Assembly (NCBI GenBank): GCA_024398835.1
Contig: JAKSIK010000008.1
Span: forward strand, 29,700-93,699
Length of the DNA: 64,000 nt
Direction of reading: 5' to 3'
Source: Fibrobacter sp.
GTDB taxonomy: Bacteria; Fibrobacterota; Fibrobacteria; Fibrobacterales; Fibrobacteraceae
Of this stretch, positions 38,376 through 47,622 are shown piece after piece. Under the pieces are notes generated by a model, which was given only the letters and a program-made list of their open reading frames with translations, searched no databases and was not told the origin of the DNA. A program made the position numbers and the translations under genes. Position 1 is the stretch's first letter. Every line of letters begins with the position of its first letter.

Positions 38376-38486
38376 TGTAAACCCCTTGGTAGGTTAAAAT
38401 TTTCGCGCTGCAAATCTAGTTTTTTACCCCCATTCTCTCAAGGTGTTTTGCGCGAGGAAAGGCATAATGAAAGAAAAAGTTATATT

Positions 38487-41117
38487 ATGAGAAAAGCCTT
38501 TCGGATTACAAAAATGAACACAAAAGAACGTATTTTGTTGATGCTCAAAAACTTAGTTCATCCCATCGGAATAATCGGGATTATTCTCTCCATCGCCATC
38601 CCAGTGCTCGTCTATCTGGGGCCAAACCTGGGGCACAAAGGCTCCCTCAAGTGGCTGGACCTGAATCTTCCCCTCCCGCTCTTTGCCGCCCAATTCATTT
38701 TAGGCATCGTCCTTCTCATCATCTTGCGTAAAGATTTACGCGAATGGCTAAAGTCCATCCTGCCGGAAAAATCCATCAGCATTCTCACCCTCGTCTTTGC
38801 CATCGCCATTGCCGTTTTTGCCGCCACACAGATTGAAGCGAGAAGCCGCGTACAAAGCGACGAAAGTATTTTCTTTGCCGTAGCCCAGAACATGTACTAC
38901 AACCAGCAAAGCGGCACCTGCAACCAAGGCGAATTTTCGAATGAAGGTTTGAAATGTTTTGCAACCTCCAACAGTTTCAAGACTAAAGGCCTCGCATTCC
39001 TCTACCTTATCGGCATGCCCCTTTTGGGAACAGACCTCCACTGGGTTTTCCATATGGAACTTTTGCTCCTGCCGCTGTCGGTTCTCCTCATGTTCCTCGC
39101 CGTTGTCGCTTGGACAAGGCAACCCTTGCTAGCGTTCTTTGCGGCCCTGCTCACAGCCATACAGCCGACCGTCCTCTTCCAGTTCCGCTCCATGTCTGTG
39201 GAACCCCTCTACATCTTCCTTTCCGCACTTGCGCTTCTCGTTTTCAAATGGGCCTATGACCGGAACACCGTAAAACACTGGGTGCTATTGGCTTTGGTTC
39301 TCGCATTCTTCGGCCAGACCCGTCAAGAAACCGTATTCTGCTTCTTCCCCTTCATTCTCTTTGCCCTGCCGAAAATCCTGGATAAAAAGGATTTCAAGGC
39401 GCCCTCCTTCTTCTTCACTCTTTCCCTCTTCTCCGTCCCCGTGCTGATTACCATTAGTTATTTCCAGGGGTTTGGATTCCAGGGCGGCGAGTTTGAGGCA
39501 CATGGGCACTTCTTGGAGGATTTATCCAAGAACTGGTCTGAAATGACGAAGCCCCTGAACAAAGACGGCGAACTCGTCAACCCCTTCCTCACCTATTTCA
39601 ACTACCTCTTTGCCCTTGGCGGAATCTACCTGATTTTCCGTGCCATCTATGATGCATCCAAGAAGAATTACTTCTACCTGAAAGTTCTAGCATTCCTGCT
39701 CCTCTACCACATCCAGACCTACGTGATTCTGGAAAATGTGTCCGGCGATTTCAGCATCCAGATTAACCAGCGCTATAGTCTTGTGATGCTCCCTAGCATG
39801 GCTTTTGTTGGCGCATTACCTGTAGCACATGCGCTGGAAAAATTCATTGAAGTTTTCGCCTCGGGAAACAAAAAAGTTTTCGCTTTTGTCTCCACCCTGG
39901 TTGTCGCCTGCATTTTCGCTGGCTGGACCGCCCACTACAAAGAAGATTTCAACAAGAACATCATGTATAACAGGAACCACCTCACCATGGAGGAGCATGA
40001 AATCTGGAACTGGCTCAAGGATCAGCCACAGAAAGACCGTTTCTTCATTTATGGGCGTCCCTGGCATTTTGTGGGTTACGGAATTTCCTCCATCCATTAC
40101 GACCGCGCGCGGCAAATGTCCAACGACGAACTGCAGGCTCTTATTGATCGGTATCAGGGAGAAGTCTATTATGTTCGCGGTCTAGATTGCTGGGATAGCC
40201 AAACCTATCACAAGAAGGCGGTGGAGCACCGCATCGCCACCACCTGCGACGTTTTTGAACGTGAAATGGATTTGGTTGGTGTGAAGAATATTTTGATAAC
40301 CAACAACTACTGGCTCCAATTCGCCAAGTTCAATGGCCGCAAAAATTACAACCCGAAAAATATCATCACCATCGAGGAGCCCGCTTTTGAGGGAGCCCCC
40401 GAAATCAAGGAAGCAAACCTAAATGAAGTCAGTGAAAACGAGGATGTAAACAAGGTGACCACAGACACCTTGCGAATAAAGTACAATTTAAAAGTCAATG
40501 GCGAAGCTGCCAGCAACTGGAGTATCACTATTGTCGCAAACCAAACGATTATTACTCAAGAAAAATACGAGATGGGAGAACACTTTGTCGCCATTCCTGA
40601 AGAAAAGCTACAGCCTGGTTATAACCACATTCGCTTCCTCATTCAAGACGAGACTACCGGCAAAAAGATTGCCGACGTTTCCAAGTTCTATTTCAATGGG
40701 AACGGTGGTGTCATCAACCTGGGCGATTTGAATTACGAAAGTCACCGGCAGGATTGGGGCTCCATGCAAAAAGACAAGAGCATTGAGAACCACGCCCTGA
40801 CTGTAGATGGCGTTGCGTACGAAAAGGGTTTTGGCGTTCACGCTTCATCGGAGACCACCTTCAACATCGAAAAAAAATTCATGGCATTCCGCTCCAGCTT
40901 TGGGTTGGACGACGAATCTCTTTGTAGCGAAGGCGTCCGTGTAGAAATCTGGGGCGATGGTGAAAAATTGGCAGAAACTCCCGTATTCAAGAACGGCGTT
41001 TTACACACCCTTACCGCACGCACTGAAGGCAATTCCAAGCTCACCATCAAAACATTCCCTGTGGGAAGCATCGATTGCAGCCATGTGGACATCATCCAGC
41101 CGGTACTGATTCCGTAA
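38487..41117 (+). CDS. GT-C membrane glycosyltransferase with C-terminal NPCBM domain
   Basis: The 876-residue protein has about ten to twelve membrane helices in residues 1-490, with the GT39/GT83-like pattern QSDESIFFAVAQNMYY, FQFRSMSVEPLY and FFGQTRQE; such enzymes use polyprenyl-phosphate sugars. A soluble part of about 240 residues follows. The last about 140 residues are an NPCBM-like domain: LNYESHRQDWGSMQKDKS, EKGFGVHASSET, and VRVEIWGDGEKL. This fusion is unusual. A TATATT directly abuts the first ATG (38481-38486), so if it is the -10, translation would start at ATG 38514 (MNTKER). The polyprenyl-phosphate GT2 gene follows and may supply its donor. Confidence 0.88.
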   Translation: MRKAFRITKMNTKERILLMLKNLVHPIGIIGIILSIAIPVLVYLGPNLGHKGSLKWLDLNLPLPLFAAQFILGIVLLIILRKDLREWLKSILPEKSISILTLVFAIAIAVFAATQIEARSRVQSDESIFFAVAQNMYYNQQSGTCNQGEFSNEGLKCFATSNSFKTKGLAFLYLIGMPLLGTDLHWVFHMELLLLPLSVLLMFLAVVAWTRQPLLAFFAALLTAIQPTVLFQFRSMSVEPLYIFLSALALLVFKWAYDRNTVKHWVLLALVLAFFGQTRQETVFCFFPFILFALPKILDKKDFKAPSFFFTLSLFSVPVLITISYFQGFGFQGGEFEAHGHFLEDLSKNWSEMTKPLNKDGELVNPFLTYFNYLFALGGIYLIFRAIYDASKKNYFYLKVLAFLLLYHIQTYVILENVSGDFSIQINQRYSLVMLPSMAFVGALPVAHALEKFIEVFASGNKKVFAFVSTLVVACIFAGWTAHYKEDFNKNIMYNRNHLTMEEHEIWNWLKDQPQKDRFFIYGRPWHFVGYGISSIHYDRARQMSNDELQALIDRYQGEVYYVRGLDCWDSQTYHKKAVEHRIATTCDVFEREMDLVGVKNILITNNYWLQFAKFNGRKNYNPKNIITIEEPAFEGAPEIKEANLNEVSENEDVNKVTTDTLRIKYNLKVNGEAASNWSITIVANQTIITQEKYEMGEHFVAIPEEKLQPGYNHIRFLIQDETTGKKIADVSKFYFNGNGGVINLGDLNYESHRQDWGSMQKDKSIENHALTVDGVAYEKGFGVHASSETTFNIEKKFMAFRSSFGLDDESLCSEGVRVEIWGDGEKLAETPVFKNGVLHTLTARTEGNSKLTIKTFPVGSIDCSHVDIIQPVLIP

Positions 41118-41118
41118 C

Positions 41119-41222
41119 AATTCATAATTAATAATTCAAAATTCACAATTTTTTTCAAGGAAAAAATGTCCCTAATCTCATGCTTTTTAATTTTTAATTT
41201 TGAATTTTGAATTTTAAATTTC
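41119..41222. repeat. AT-rich intergenic stretch with inverted AATTC-type repeats
   Basis: The 118-nt gap between the two glycosyltransferase genes carries AATTCATAATT and AATTCAAAATTCACAATT (41121-41150), then the reverse orientation AATTTTGAATTTTGAATTTT (41196-41215). These arms could form a long weak hairpin. Similar AATTCATAA-type sequences recur at 42285, 58667 and 60431. Confidence 0.5.
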
Positions 41223-41235
41223 TAGAATTATTCAT

Positions 41236-42147
41236 ATGCTTTTATCGGTCATCATTCCCGTCTATAACGAAGAAGAAATCGTAGCCAAGACTTACGAGGT
41301 TTTGGAAAGTGAATTAAAAAACATTGAGCACGAGCTCATCTTCGTGAACGATGGTTCCAAGGATAAAACGCGGGAAATTGTAGAAGGGCTGCTCCCAGGC
41401 AATCCCAACAACAAGATTATCAACTTCAGCCGCAATTTCGGGCACCAGGCCGCCTTCAGCGCAGGTCTTGACAAGGCGACTGGCGATGCGGTTGTGATCA
41501 TTGACGGCGATTTGCAGGACCCTCCAAGCCTCATCCATGAGATGATTGCCAAATGGAAAGAGGGCTACCAGGTAGTTTATGCCCAGCGAAACAAACGTGC
41601 CGGGGAAACCCTTTTCAAACGTTTCACTGCATTTTGCTTTTATCGACTGATTGGAAAACTCACCAGCATCGACATTCCTGCAGATACCGGCGATTACAGG
41701 CTCATGGATCGCTGCGTGGTAGACCAGCTGAAAAACCTCCCCGAACGGAGCCGCTTCCTTCGCGGACTTGTATGCTGGGTGGGCTTCAAAAAAATCGGTG
41801 TGAAATATGACCGGGCAGAACGCACAGCAGGGCAATCCAAATATCCCTTGAAAAAGATGGTGCGACTCGCTGCAGACGGCATTACCGGTTTCAGTTCTGC
41901 ACCATTAAAAGTCAGTTTCTATTTTGGAATGGTAGCGACTTTAGTTGCTTTCGGTGTTTTTGTCTGGTCTATTTTGGAAAAATTCCTTTCTCCGGAAACT
42001 ACCGTTCCGGGCTGGGCATCTCTAATGACGGCCATTGTATTCTTTGCCGGCGTGCAGCTTATGTCCATCGGCATTCTTGGTGCCTACATCGGACGCATTT
42101 ACGACGAAGTCAAGCAACGCCCGCTGTATATCGAAGACAAAAAATAA
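41236..42147 (+). CDS. GT2 family glycosyltransferase (GtrB/DPM1-like)
   Basis: The 303-residue enzyme probably transfers a sugar from a nucleotide sugar to undecaprenyl phosphate on the cytoplasmic face of the inner membrane. The GT-A domain shows SVIIPVYNEEEIV, FVNDGSKDKT, NFSRNFGHQAAFSAGLD, DGDLQDPP with the metal-binding aspartates, and YRLMDR. Two C-terminal membrane helices (about 232-255 and 265-290) match GtrB-like proteins. It pairs naturally with the preceding GT-C enzyme, which needs such a lipid-linked donor. No ribosome-binding site is present; TAGAAT (41223-41228) ends 7 nt before the ATG, so it may have its own leaderless transcript. Confidence 0.93.
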   Translation: MLLSVIIPVYNEEEIVAKTYEVLESELKNIEHELIFVNDGSKDKTREIVEGLLPGNPNNKIINFSRNFGHQAAFSAGLDKATGDAVVIIDGDLQDPPSLIHEMIAKWKEGYQVVYAQRNKRAGETLFKRFTAFCFYRLIGKLTSIDIPADTGDYRLMDRCVVDQLKNLPERSRFLRGLVCWVGFKKIGVKYDRAERTAGQSKYPLKKMVRLAADGITGFSSAPLKVSFYFGMVATLVAFGVFVWSILEKFLSPETTVPGWASLMTAIVFFAGVQLMSIGILGAYIGRIYDEVKQRPLYIEDKK

Positions 42148-42160
42148 GCCTTCGGCGAAT

Positions 42161-42190
42161 CGTCATTGCGAGGCTCTGCCGAAGCAATCC
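42161..42190. repeat. Dispersed CGTCATTGCGAG...GAAGCAATC repeat, copy 1
   Basis: CGTCATTGCGAGG (42161-42173) and GAAGCAATCC (42181-42190) bracket a 7-nt centre and contain ATTGC/GCAAT as inverted arms. A second copy lies in reverse orientation at 55218-55249. The motif resembles short REP-like repeats I recall from several bacterial genomes. Confidence 0.65.
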
Positions 42191-42364
42191 TTTTTTATTG
42201 AAAATAAGATGCGGACAGTTACCACACCCGATATATTTTTGCATTCTCAATTCAAGGCTCTTCGTTTGAGAAAGCACACTCTCATAATTCGTACTTTATA
42301 ATTCATAATTAGTATTTTGCTCTCTCTTCGACAAAATTCAGCATTCTGCATTCCGCATTCTGCA
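42191..42364. repeat. AT-rich intergenic stretch with short direct repeats
   Basis: No gene is seen between the GT2 gene and the ABC ATPase gene. TAATTCGTACTTTATAATTC (42285-42304) belongs to the AATTCATAA-type repeat set. Just before the ATPase stop is GCATTCTGCATTCCGCATTC (42341-42360), with a GCATT unit recurring about every 8 nt. Confidence 0.5.
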
Positions 42365-43162
42365 TTATTTCCTGTGTATGACCGGCACGCTATCCAACAG
42401 TTTTTTCGTGTAGTCGTTCTGCGGATGGGTGAGGACTTCGTCCGAAATTCCCCGTTCCACAATCTTCCCCATGTACATCACCAGCACTTCATCAGAAAGT
42501 GCTCGCACCACCTGCATATCGTGACTGATGAAAATGAGGCTGAGGCCAAGTTCATGTCGTAAATCATCTAGAAGATGAAGTATTTGGGCCTGCACAGATA
42601 CGTCTAACGCGCTAGTGACTTCATCGCAAAAAAGGACCTTCGGCTCCACCATGAGGCTGCGTGCAATGCAGAGCCGCTGCCGCTGGCCCCCCGAGAACTC
42701 GTGGGGGAACTTTGCTAGGGCGCTCACAGGCAAACTCACACGGTCTAGCAAAGTTTTGGCCCGGGCTTCCGCGGCCTCGAACTTCACTCCCCGGGCCATC
42801 AGCGGCGCCACAAGAATTTCTAGAACCGTCTGCCGCGGGTTCAAACTGCTGAAGGGGTCCTGAAAAATCATCTGCACTTGGGCACGCACTTCCCGCATAG
42901 AATCCCGGCTCTTGAAATCCACAGGCTTCCCAAACAAAGACATTTCGCCCGCATCCGAGGGAACTAGCCCCACCAGAGATTTCACGAGCGTTGACTTTCC
43001 GCAGCCAGACTCGCCAACAATCGCAAGAATGCTTCCTTCATTCAATCTGAAGGAGACGTCATCCACCGCGGTGAAGTAATCCGTCACACGGGAAAGAACA
43101 CCCCCTCTAATAGGGAATCGCACCCGCCAATGTTTCACATCCAGTGCAATCGACGACGTCAT
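42365..43162 (-). CDS. Opp/Dpp-type ABC transporter ATP-binding protein
   Basis: The protein of about 265 residues is an ABC ATPase of the oligopeptide/dipeptide (OppF/DppF) class. It shows Walker A GESGCGKST, Q-loop FQDPFSSLNPRQTV, signature FSGGQRQRL, Walker B VLFCDEVTSALD and the switch histidine ISHD. The C-terminal segment HPQNDYTKKLL is typical of the peptide/nickel class. No permease or binding protein gene is adjacent on this strand. The ATG at 43162 is chosen because the conserved region begins soon after; a GTG lies at 43171. It follows xseB, 18 nt downstream. Confidence 0.9.
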   Translation of the reverse strand: MTSSIALDVKHWRVRFPIRGGVLSRVTDYFTAVDDVSFRLNEGSILAIVGESGCGKSTLVKSLVGLVPSDAGEMSLFGKPVDFKSRDSMREVRAQVQMIFQDPFSSLNPRQTVLEILVAPLMARGVKFEAAEARAKTLLDRVSLPVSALAKFPHEFSGGQRQRLCIARSLMVEPKVLFCDEVTSALDVSVQAQILHLLDDLRHELGLSLIFISHDMQVVRALSDEVLVMYMGKIVERGISDEVLTHPQNDYTKKLLDSVPVIHRK

Positions 43163-43180
43163 ATCCGGCACCAGCAACGC

Positions 43181-43399
43181 TTATCCAGCGTTGCCCACTT
43201 CACCGTCCAAATCCGAAAGTGCCTCCTGAACATTCTTCTCTGTTTCTAAAAGAATCTTCCGGCACTTCTTCAAAAGCTCCGTCGCTTCTTGAACGCTGCC
43301 TGCCAATTCGTCAATTTCCATCTCAGAATTGTCTATCCGCTCCAAAATGGCTTCCAGGCGGTCCATGGCATTTTTATACTCAAAATTTTCCTTACTCAT
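43181..43399 (-). CDS. xseB: Exodeoxyribonuclease VII small subunit
   Basis: XseB is the small subunit of exonuclease VII, which degrades single-stranded DNA with XseA. The 72-residue protein shows the family pattern FEYKNAMDRLEAILERID, then a helix with LLKKCRKILLETEKNV. xseA is not adjacent. The ATG at 43399 has no ribosome-binding site; a minus-strand TATATT (43407-43412) lies 7 nt upstream, suggesting leaderless transcription. Its start is only 30 nt from the divergent lipoprotein start at 43429, so the two promoters must overlap. Confidence 0.9.
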   Translation of the reverse strand: MSKENFEYKNAMDRLEAILERIDNSEMEIDELAGSVQEATELLKKCRKILLETEKNVQEALSDLDGEVGNAG

Positions 43400-43428
43400 G
43401 GTCTGGAATATAGTTACATTTAGTAGTG

Positions 43429-44169
43429 ATGGAAACGAACCATTCTCATACAAAGGTCCATTTCCAGGAACCTCTCAAAAAAAGCGCCCTTCTGGCAGCT
43501 GTTTTTTTCTGTATCCTTTTTTCGCTGACCGGGTGCCTTGATTTACCCGATGACCCCGAAACCGGGAACAAAATCGAGCGCATCTCGCTCACCATTTCAC
43601 AACCTGGAACCGCGGATTCCACGATACTAAAAATTCATCCCGGCGATTCTGCAACACTTGTAGCAAATGTCTACCCTCAACAATTCCGGGATGAGATTAC
43701 CATCCAGTGGTACTACACCGACGCGCAAATCAAAAAGAATCTAGGCAAGGGATTGACATACGGCATCTCAAAAAATTTCACTCTCCTCCCTAATTATTTT
43801 ATTGCGACAGATAACGAGGGAAACGAACTCGTAGAGGCGTTTGAAATCATTGTCAATTCTCCACCCAAACTCTCCGAAACGACAATCCCCGCAAATGGAG
43901 ACACCCTCTGGGGTTCCCCAAACATGGCGTTTCTCTTCCAGTGGGAATCCTCCGATGATGACGCAAATTACGGCAGAGATTCTCTCCACCATATTCTTCA
44001 AATCGATAGCGATGCTTACTCCATTGGACCATTCACCCATGTGATGCAATCCGGATTTTCCACCGGCAAGCACAGTTTCCGCGTGATTGTGGAAGACGCT
44101 CGAGGCGACAGCGATACTCTAGACACGCGAACCTTCTACGTCTATGAAAAAGCAGGAGGGCAACCATGA
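43429..44169 (+). CDS. Envelope operon lipoprotein 1 (short paralog)
   Basis: The 246-residue product has a long positively charged N-terminus, a hydrophobic stretch and lipobox LTGC (Cys 36). The mature part resembles an Ig-like domain followed by an Fn3-like one. It carries the pattern shared with the next two proteins: DNEGNE, then the strand EAFEIIVNSPP (NSP at 143-145), then FQWESSDDD (170-178). I do not recognise a named family. TACATT (43415-43420) ends 8 nt before the ATG and no ribosome-binding site is present. The stop overlaps the next start (ATGA). It opens a six- or seven-gene operon. Confidence 0.8.
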   Translation: METNHSHTKVHFQEPLKKSALLAAVFFCILFSLTGCLDLPDDPETGNKIERISLTISQPGTADSTILKIHPGDSATLVANVYPQQFRDEITIQWYYTDAQIKKNLGKGLTYGISKNFTLLPNYFIATDNEGNELVEAFEIIVNSPPKLSETTIPANGDTLWGSPNMAFLFQWESSDDDANYGRDSLHHILQIDSDAYSIGPFTHVMQSGFSTGKHSFRVIVEDARGDSDTLDTRTFYVYEKAGGQP

Positions 44170-45593
44170 GAATGTGGTCCTCAACATCTGCGATTTTCGC
44201 ACTATTTTTGACAATTCTCACGCTATCTGCCTGTACCGACAGCGATGATTATCTTTTTGATGAAAACGACAAAACAGTTATTGAAGTGAAAGCAGAAATG
44301 ACTCACTTCTACAACAGTTTTTACAACGATAATCCAGAAGAAGCTTCATTTTTTGCTCCTCTAGAAGGAGAAGATGAACGCGTCAAAAGCGATACTATTT
44401 TCAGTAGCGACACTCTTATTTTCATTGGAAGCATCCTTCCAGATCGCTATATCAACTCGCGAGGATATTTCTGGACCCTAGATGGCAGGGAGTTTTCAAA
44501 CGAATCCATCTTCCGCAAACCCATTCCAAAACCCGGATACCACCAAGTCATTTTCAATGTTATGGACTTCTTTGGTGACACCATCCGCGACACTTTACAT
44601 GTATGGGTTTCCAACTCGCCCATTCTCGACACCCTCAATGTCATACCCGCAAACCAAAGTCAAGGCCTACCTCCACAAGGGGGCATCCATTTTGCATGGA
44701 ACGGCTATGATCCAGATTCCCTTGCTCGAGTTGATTACAGATTTATTTTAGAGGATTCCCATCGTCAAACAATCATTGATACCCTCATACACAATCCCTA
44801 TTTTACGTTGCATCAAAAACTGGCCCCGCTATCTCGATACACATGGTTCGTTTACGCCATCAATGAATATGATTTTTCATCCAGAGATGCCATTCGCAAA
44901 CAGTTTTTTACCAAGGGTGCCGACAACGAAAGCGGGCTTCAACTACAACTCTATTTCCCATCCAGGACATGGTCTCTTGAAGGGGACATTTCCATTGAGA
45001 TCCTTGATACAAACAATCTCCCCATCAGTTCTAGATTCATTTCCATGAGGGATCGGGATTCTTACAATTTTATCCAGGCTCTTTTTGCCCCACTTAGTCC
45101 TGGCAAATACAAAGTTTACGCTTCAACCCCACAATACCCCGATTTCAAAGCAGATACTATTAAAGTTCAGATGAAACCCCAGGAAGTTTTTGCCGCCGAT
45201 ACCATACACCTTCTAGATACCATTTCCCCAACCATCGCTGTTTTAAGCTCTAAAGGAGAAGCCGTAGACACCGACACTCTCGATTTTGCAGACACCCTTA
45301 AATTTGTCATTCACGATGGCGGTGGGCTGGTGGATTCCAGCTATATTGACCGACTCGTGAACGCAACCTTAGACAATGTCACTTCACTTGAAATAGAGGG
45401 GCGCAACATTTTTCAGGGCTTATCCGACACCCTTCTGGTATTTTTACCAGAAAGTGAAAAAAGTTGGAACACACGTCTTTTACATTTGACCATCAACGAT
45501 TTGAGCAAAAACGTTACCCATAAAACTTATTACATCAAGCCCACTGAACCATGGCCATTCTCCAGCAATGCGGAAGGAGACTTAGATGAATAA
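44166..45593 (+). CDS. Envelope operon lipoprotein 2
   Basis: The 475-residue product has the lipobox LSAC (Cys 23). It repeats the pattern of its neighbours: YFWTLDG, DFFGDT (134-139), a strand ending in NSP (150-152) and FAWNGYDPD (176-184), as in an Ig/PKD-like domain followed by an Fn3-like one. A C-terminal region shared with lipoprotein 3 contains IHLLDTISPTIAVLSS and FVIHDGGG. It overlaps the upstream gene by 4 nt and the downstream one by 8 nt, so the three are translated together. It is presumably a surface or periplasmic lipid-anchored protein. Function is unknown. Confidence 0.8.
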   Translation: MRMWSSTSAIFALFLTILTLSACTDSDDYLFDENDKTVIEVKAEMTHFYNSFYNDNPEEASFFAPLEGEDERVKSDTIFSSDTLIFIGSILPDRYINSRGYFWTLDGREFSNESIFRKPIPKPGYHQVIFNVMDFFGDTIRDTLHVWVSNSPILDTLNVIPANQSQGLPPQGGIHFAWNGYDPDSLARVDYRFILEDSHRQTIIDTLIHNPYFTLHQKLAPLSRYTWFVYAINEYDFSSRDAIRKQFFTKGADNESGLQLQLYFPSRTWSLEGDISIEILDTNNLPISSRFISMRDRDSYNFIQALFAPLSPGKYKVYASTPQYPDFKADTIKVQMKPQEVFAADTIHLLDTISPTIAVLSSKGEAVDTDTLDFADTLKFVIHDGGGLVDSSYIDRLVNATLDNVTSLEIEGRNIFQGLSDTLLVFLPESEKSWNTRLLHLTINDLSKNVTHKTYYIKPTEPWPFSSNAEGDLDE

Positions 45594-46974
45594 TCTCAGG
45601 CAGTTCCTTCTTGCAATCTCGTTGCTTTTCGCCTTATGGGCTTGCGGAGACGATTATAAAATATCCGAAAGTTCCACCCTGCAAATGGAACAATTTATTT
45701 TTGTGGTACCTGACAAAGTTAGCGGAGAGCCATTCCTCACACACTCTCCTATAGGGACGGTCGTTTATATTGATGTTGATGAACCTGTCAAATTTTGGGC
45801 AGGCTACACTCTCGATGGGCATTTTATTTCTACCGAAAGCGCTCCAGATTATTATCTCAACCACCTATGGACAATCGGAGAAGAATCCTACAACATTGCC
45901 GCCTTCCGTTATGAGGCAGATTCATCTGGCCACCTCCTAGGCTCATTCCAGACTGTCGATTTTCTAGGAGATACTCTTCTCAACCGCTTTGACATCTATA
46001 TCAACTCCCCCATTAACATTAGTCTAAAATTCCCCGACAACGGATTCAACCAAATTGACCCTCTTTCCAGCGAAGGCGTAGAATTACGTTGGGATATCAG
46101 CGGGAAAGACCCCTGGGAGCATTCCAGTTGCAAAATTTTCGTCTCTATGTCAGCGGATTCCGTCTGGAATAGTGAACTGGGCGAAGTTGATTGTAGCAAA
46201 GAGATTTCCATTCATCTTCCCATACTGTCCGACTCCAAGTGGTTAAAAAAACATAATGTCAATCTTCAGGATTCTTCCATCACTCTATACTGGGGTGTAG
46301 TGGCAAAGAACCTCGCTCACGATGGTTTTGCCGAGGTTGACTCCTCAGAAATTTTCCACTTTTCCACCCTTTATGCCGCAGGAGACTCCGCCAAACTTAT
46401 CATTCCCATCAATTACAACGGTCTCTCGGCATCAAAAAAAGCAAACTCGCTAATCACACTAACGAATTTCAAGGGCGACACCATTGCTCAATTCAAAGAT
46501 TCCACCGCTCAAGCAGAAATCATTACTAAAGTCGCCCCCCAAACAGGGCTTCGGATTTTTGCAGAAGCAACAAACCTTCCCGATTTTAGTGCAGGCCCTA
46601 TTTCCATCGATATTCCCAAACGGGCAAAAATCATCCTTGATACTATTCAATTCCAAGACAAAAAAGGCCCACAAATTGCGATATACAAAAAAGCCTTCAA
46701 AAATGGCGAATTGTTAAAGCTTTACGCGCTTGACCAAGGCGTCGGCATTAATGAAAAAAAAGCTTCTCTCTTTGTATACCCCGACACAACTCATGGTTTG
46801 ACAATCATAAAATACGAACCGCCATTCATCACCTTCCCCAATCCTTGCCATGATTCCTGCGATGTCCGTATTTCTCTATTTGACAACGAGCGTAACTCTT
46901 CTCCAGTGGTGCAATGGCAAGTAAAATCCGAAAAGGATTCCGTCTACTTGTCCGGCCCATTCATCAAGGACTGA
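45586..46974 (+). CDS. Envelope operon lipoprotein 3
   Basis: The 462-residue product has lipobox LWAC (Cys 20). The shared pattern is HLWTIGE, DFLGDT (125-130), NSP (140-142) and LRWDISGKDP (167-176). The C-terminal region again contains a strand pair (ILDTIQFQDKKGPQIAIY) and LYALDQGVGI, matching lipoprotein 2. The two look like full-length tandem paralogs, while lipoprotein 1 corresponds to the N-terminal half. It overlaps the preceding gene by 8 nt and ends 2 nt before the next start. It is AT-rich compared with housekeeping genes nearby. Confidence 0.8.
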   Translation: MNNLRQFLLAISLLFALWACGDDYKISESSTLQMEQFIFVVPDKVSGEPFLTHSPIGTVVYIDVDEPVKFWAGYTLDGHFISTESAPDYYLNHLWTIGEESYNIAAFRYEADSSGHLLGSFQTVDFLGDTLLNRFDIYINSPINISLKFPDNGFNQIDPLSSEGVELRWDISGKDPWEHSSCKIFVSMSADSVWNSELGEVDCSKEISIHLPILSDSKWLKKHNVNLQDSSITLYWGVVAKNLAHDGFAEVDSSEIFHFSTLYAAGDSAKLIIPINYNGLSASKKANSLITLTNFKGDTIAQFKDSTAQAEIITKVAPQTGLRIFAEATNLPDFSAGPISIDIPKRAKIILDTIQFQDKKGPQIAIYKKAFKNGELLKLYALDQGVGINEKKASLFVYPDTTHGLTIIKYEPPFITFPNPCHDSCDVRISLFDNERNSSPVVQWQVKSEKDSVYLSGPFIKD

Positions 46975-46976
46975 AA

Positions 46977-47615
46977 ATGAAGACTCTCATTAAAATCATT
47001 TTCAGCATTTGTCTTGCAGGCACTTTCCTCTGGGCCGAGGAGCCGGAGGCATCCAGCAAGTACCTTCACATCTCTACAAATCCTTCCGGCGGAGACGCTT
47101 ATCTCGGCGAAATCCATCCCGATTTTGCAAGCCAGCCAGATTACTTTTTGCCCGCATTCATTGAAGTCCCCGCAGGAGAGTCCCAGATTCTTGTGACTCT
47201 CTTCCGGCCTGATTTTAGAGATACCACCATCAATGTTCGGCTCTCGGACAAAGACACCTCATACCTACGCGTTTCCTACACACCCATTGATGATGTAGAA
47301 ATAATGGAAGAGCGGGAAAGCATTCTCGCGCGCCGAAGTCGCAGAGCCTTTGGCCATAGGCTCATCATCGCCTCTGCAGTTCCCCTTATTGCAAGCGGCA
47401 TTTCTGCCCTAATTGCCACCTACGAAATAGACAAAGCCAACAACAAGAAAAAATCCATTGAAAGCAGTTTCATTCAAAATAAAAAAGAGATTTCAGACAA
47501 GTTAAAAGACTATAACGATTATAGAGACAAAGCCAAAACAGCACGGACGGCAACTTTCTCAACCCTCATCGCAGGGGGGATTATCCTCTCCGCAGGTATC
47601 ATCCTTTCCTTCTAG
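46977..47615 (+). CDS. PEGA-like exported protein with C-terminal membrane hairpin
   Basis: The 212-residue protein has a signal peptide (1-20) and a PEGA-like domain starting HISTNPSGGDAYLGE (31-45) and ending around residue 100. A charged segment, a membrane helix (about 129-149), a charged helical loop and a second membrane helix (about 192-212) ending at the last residue follow. PEGA domains are surface-layer or envelope modules. The start at 46977 is 2 nt after the lipoprotein 3 stop; the longer frame from 46914 is a frame overlap and lacks a signal peptide at its start. Partner of the next gene by similar architecture. Confidence 0.78.
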   Translation: MKTLIKIIFSICLAGTFLWAEEPEASSKYLHISTNPSGGDAYLGEIHPDFASQPDYFLPAFIEVPAGESQILVTLFRPDFRDTTINVRLSDKDTSYLRVSYTPIDDVEIMEERESILARRSRRAFGHRLIIASAVPLIASGISALIATYEIDKANNKKKSIESSFIQNKKEISDKLKDYNDYRDKAKTARTATFSTLIAGGIILSAGIILSF

Positions 47616-47622
47616 GTTCCTT

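Noticed and set aside
36639..38486. N-terminal extension of the GT-C glycosyltransferase frame
   Set aside because: This part is antisense to tkt and nonsense-like; the membrane protein begins at 38487 or 38514.
42161..42364. Insertion-sequence remnant
   Set aside because: Only short repeats are present; no transposase fragment or matching terminal repeats with target duplication were found.
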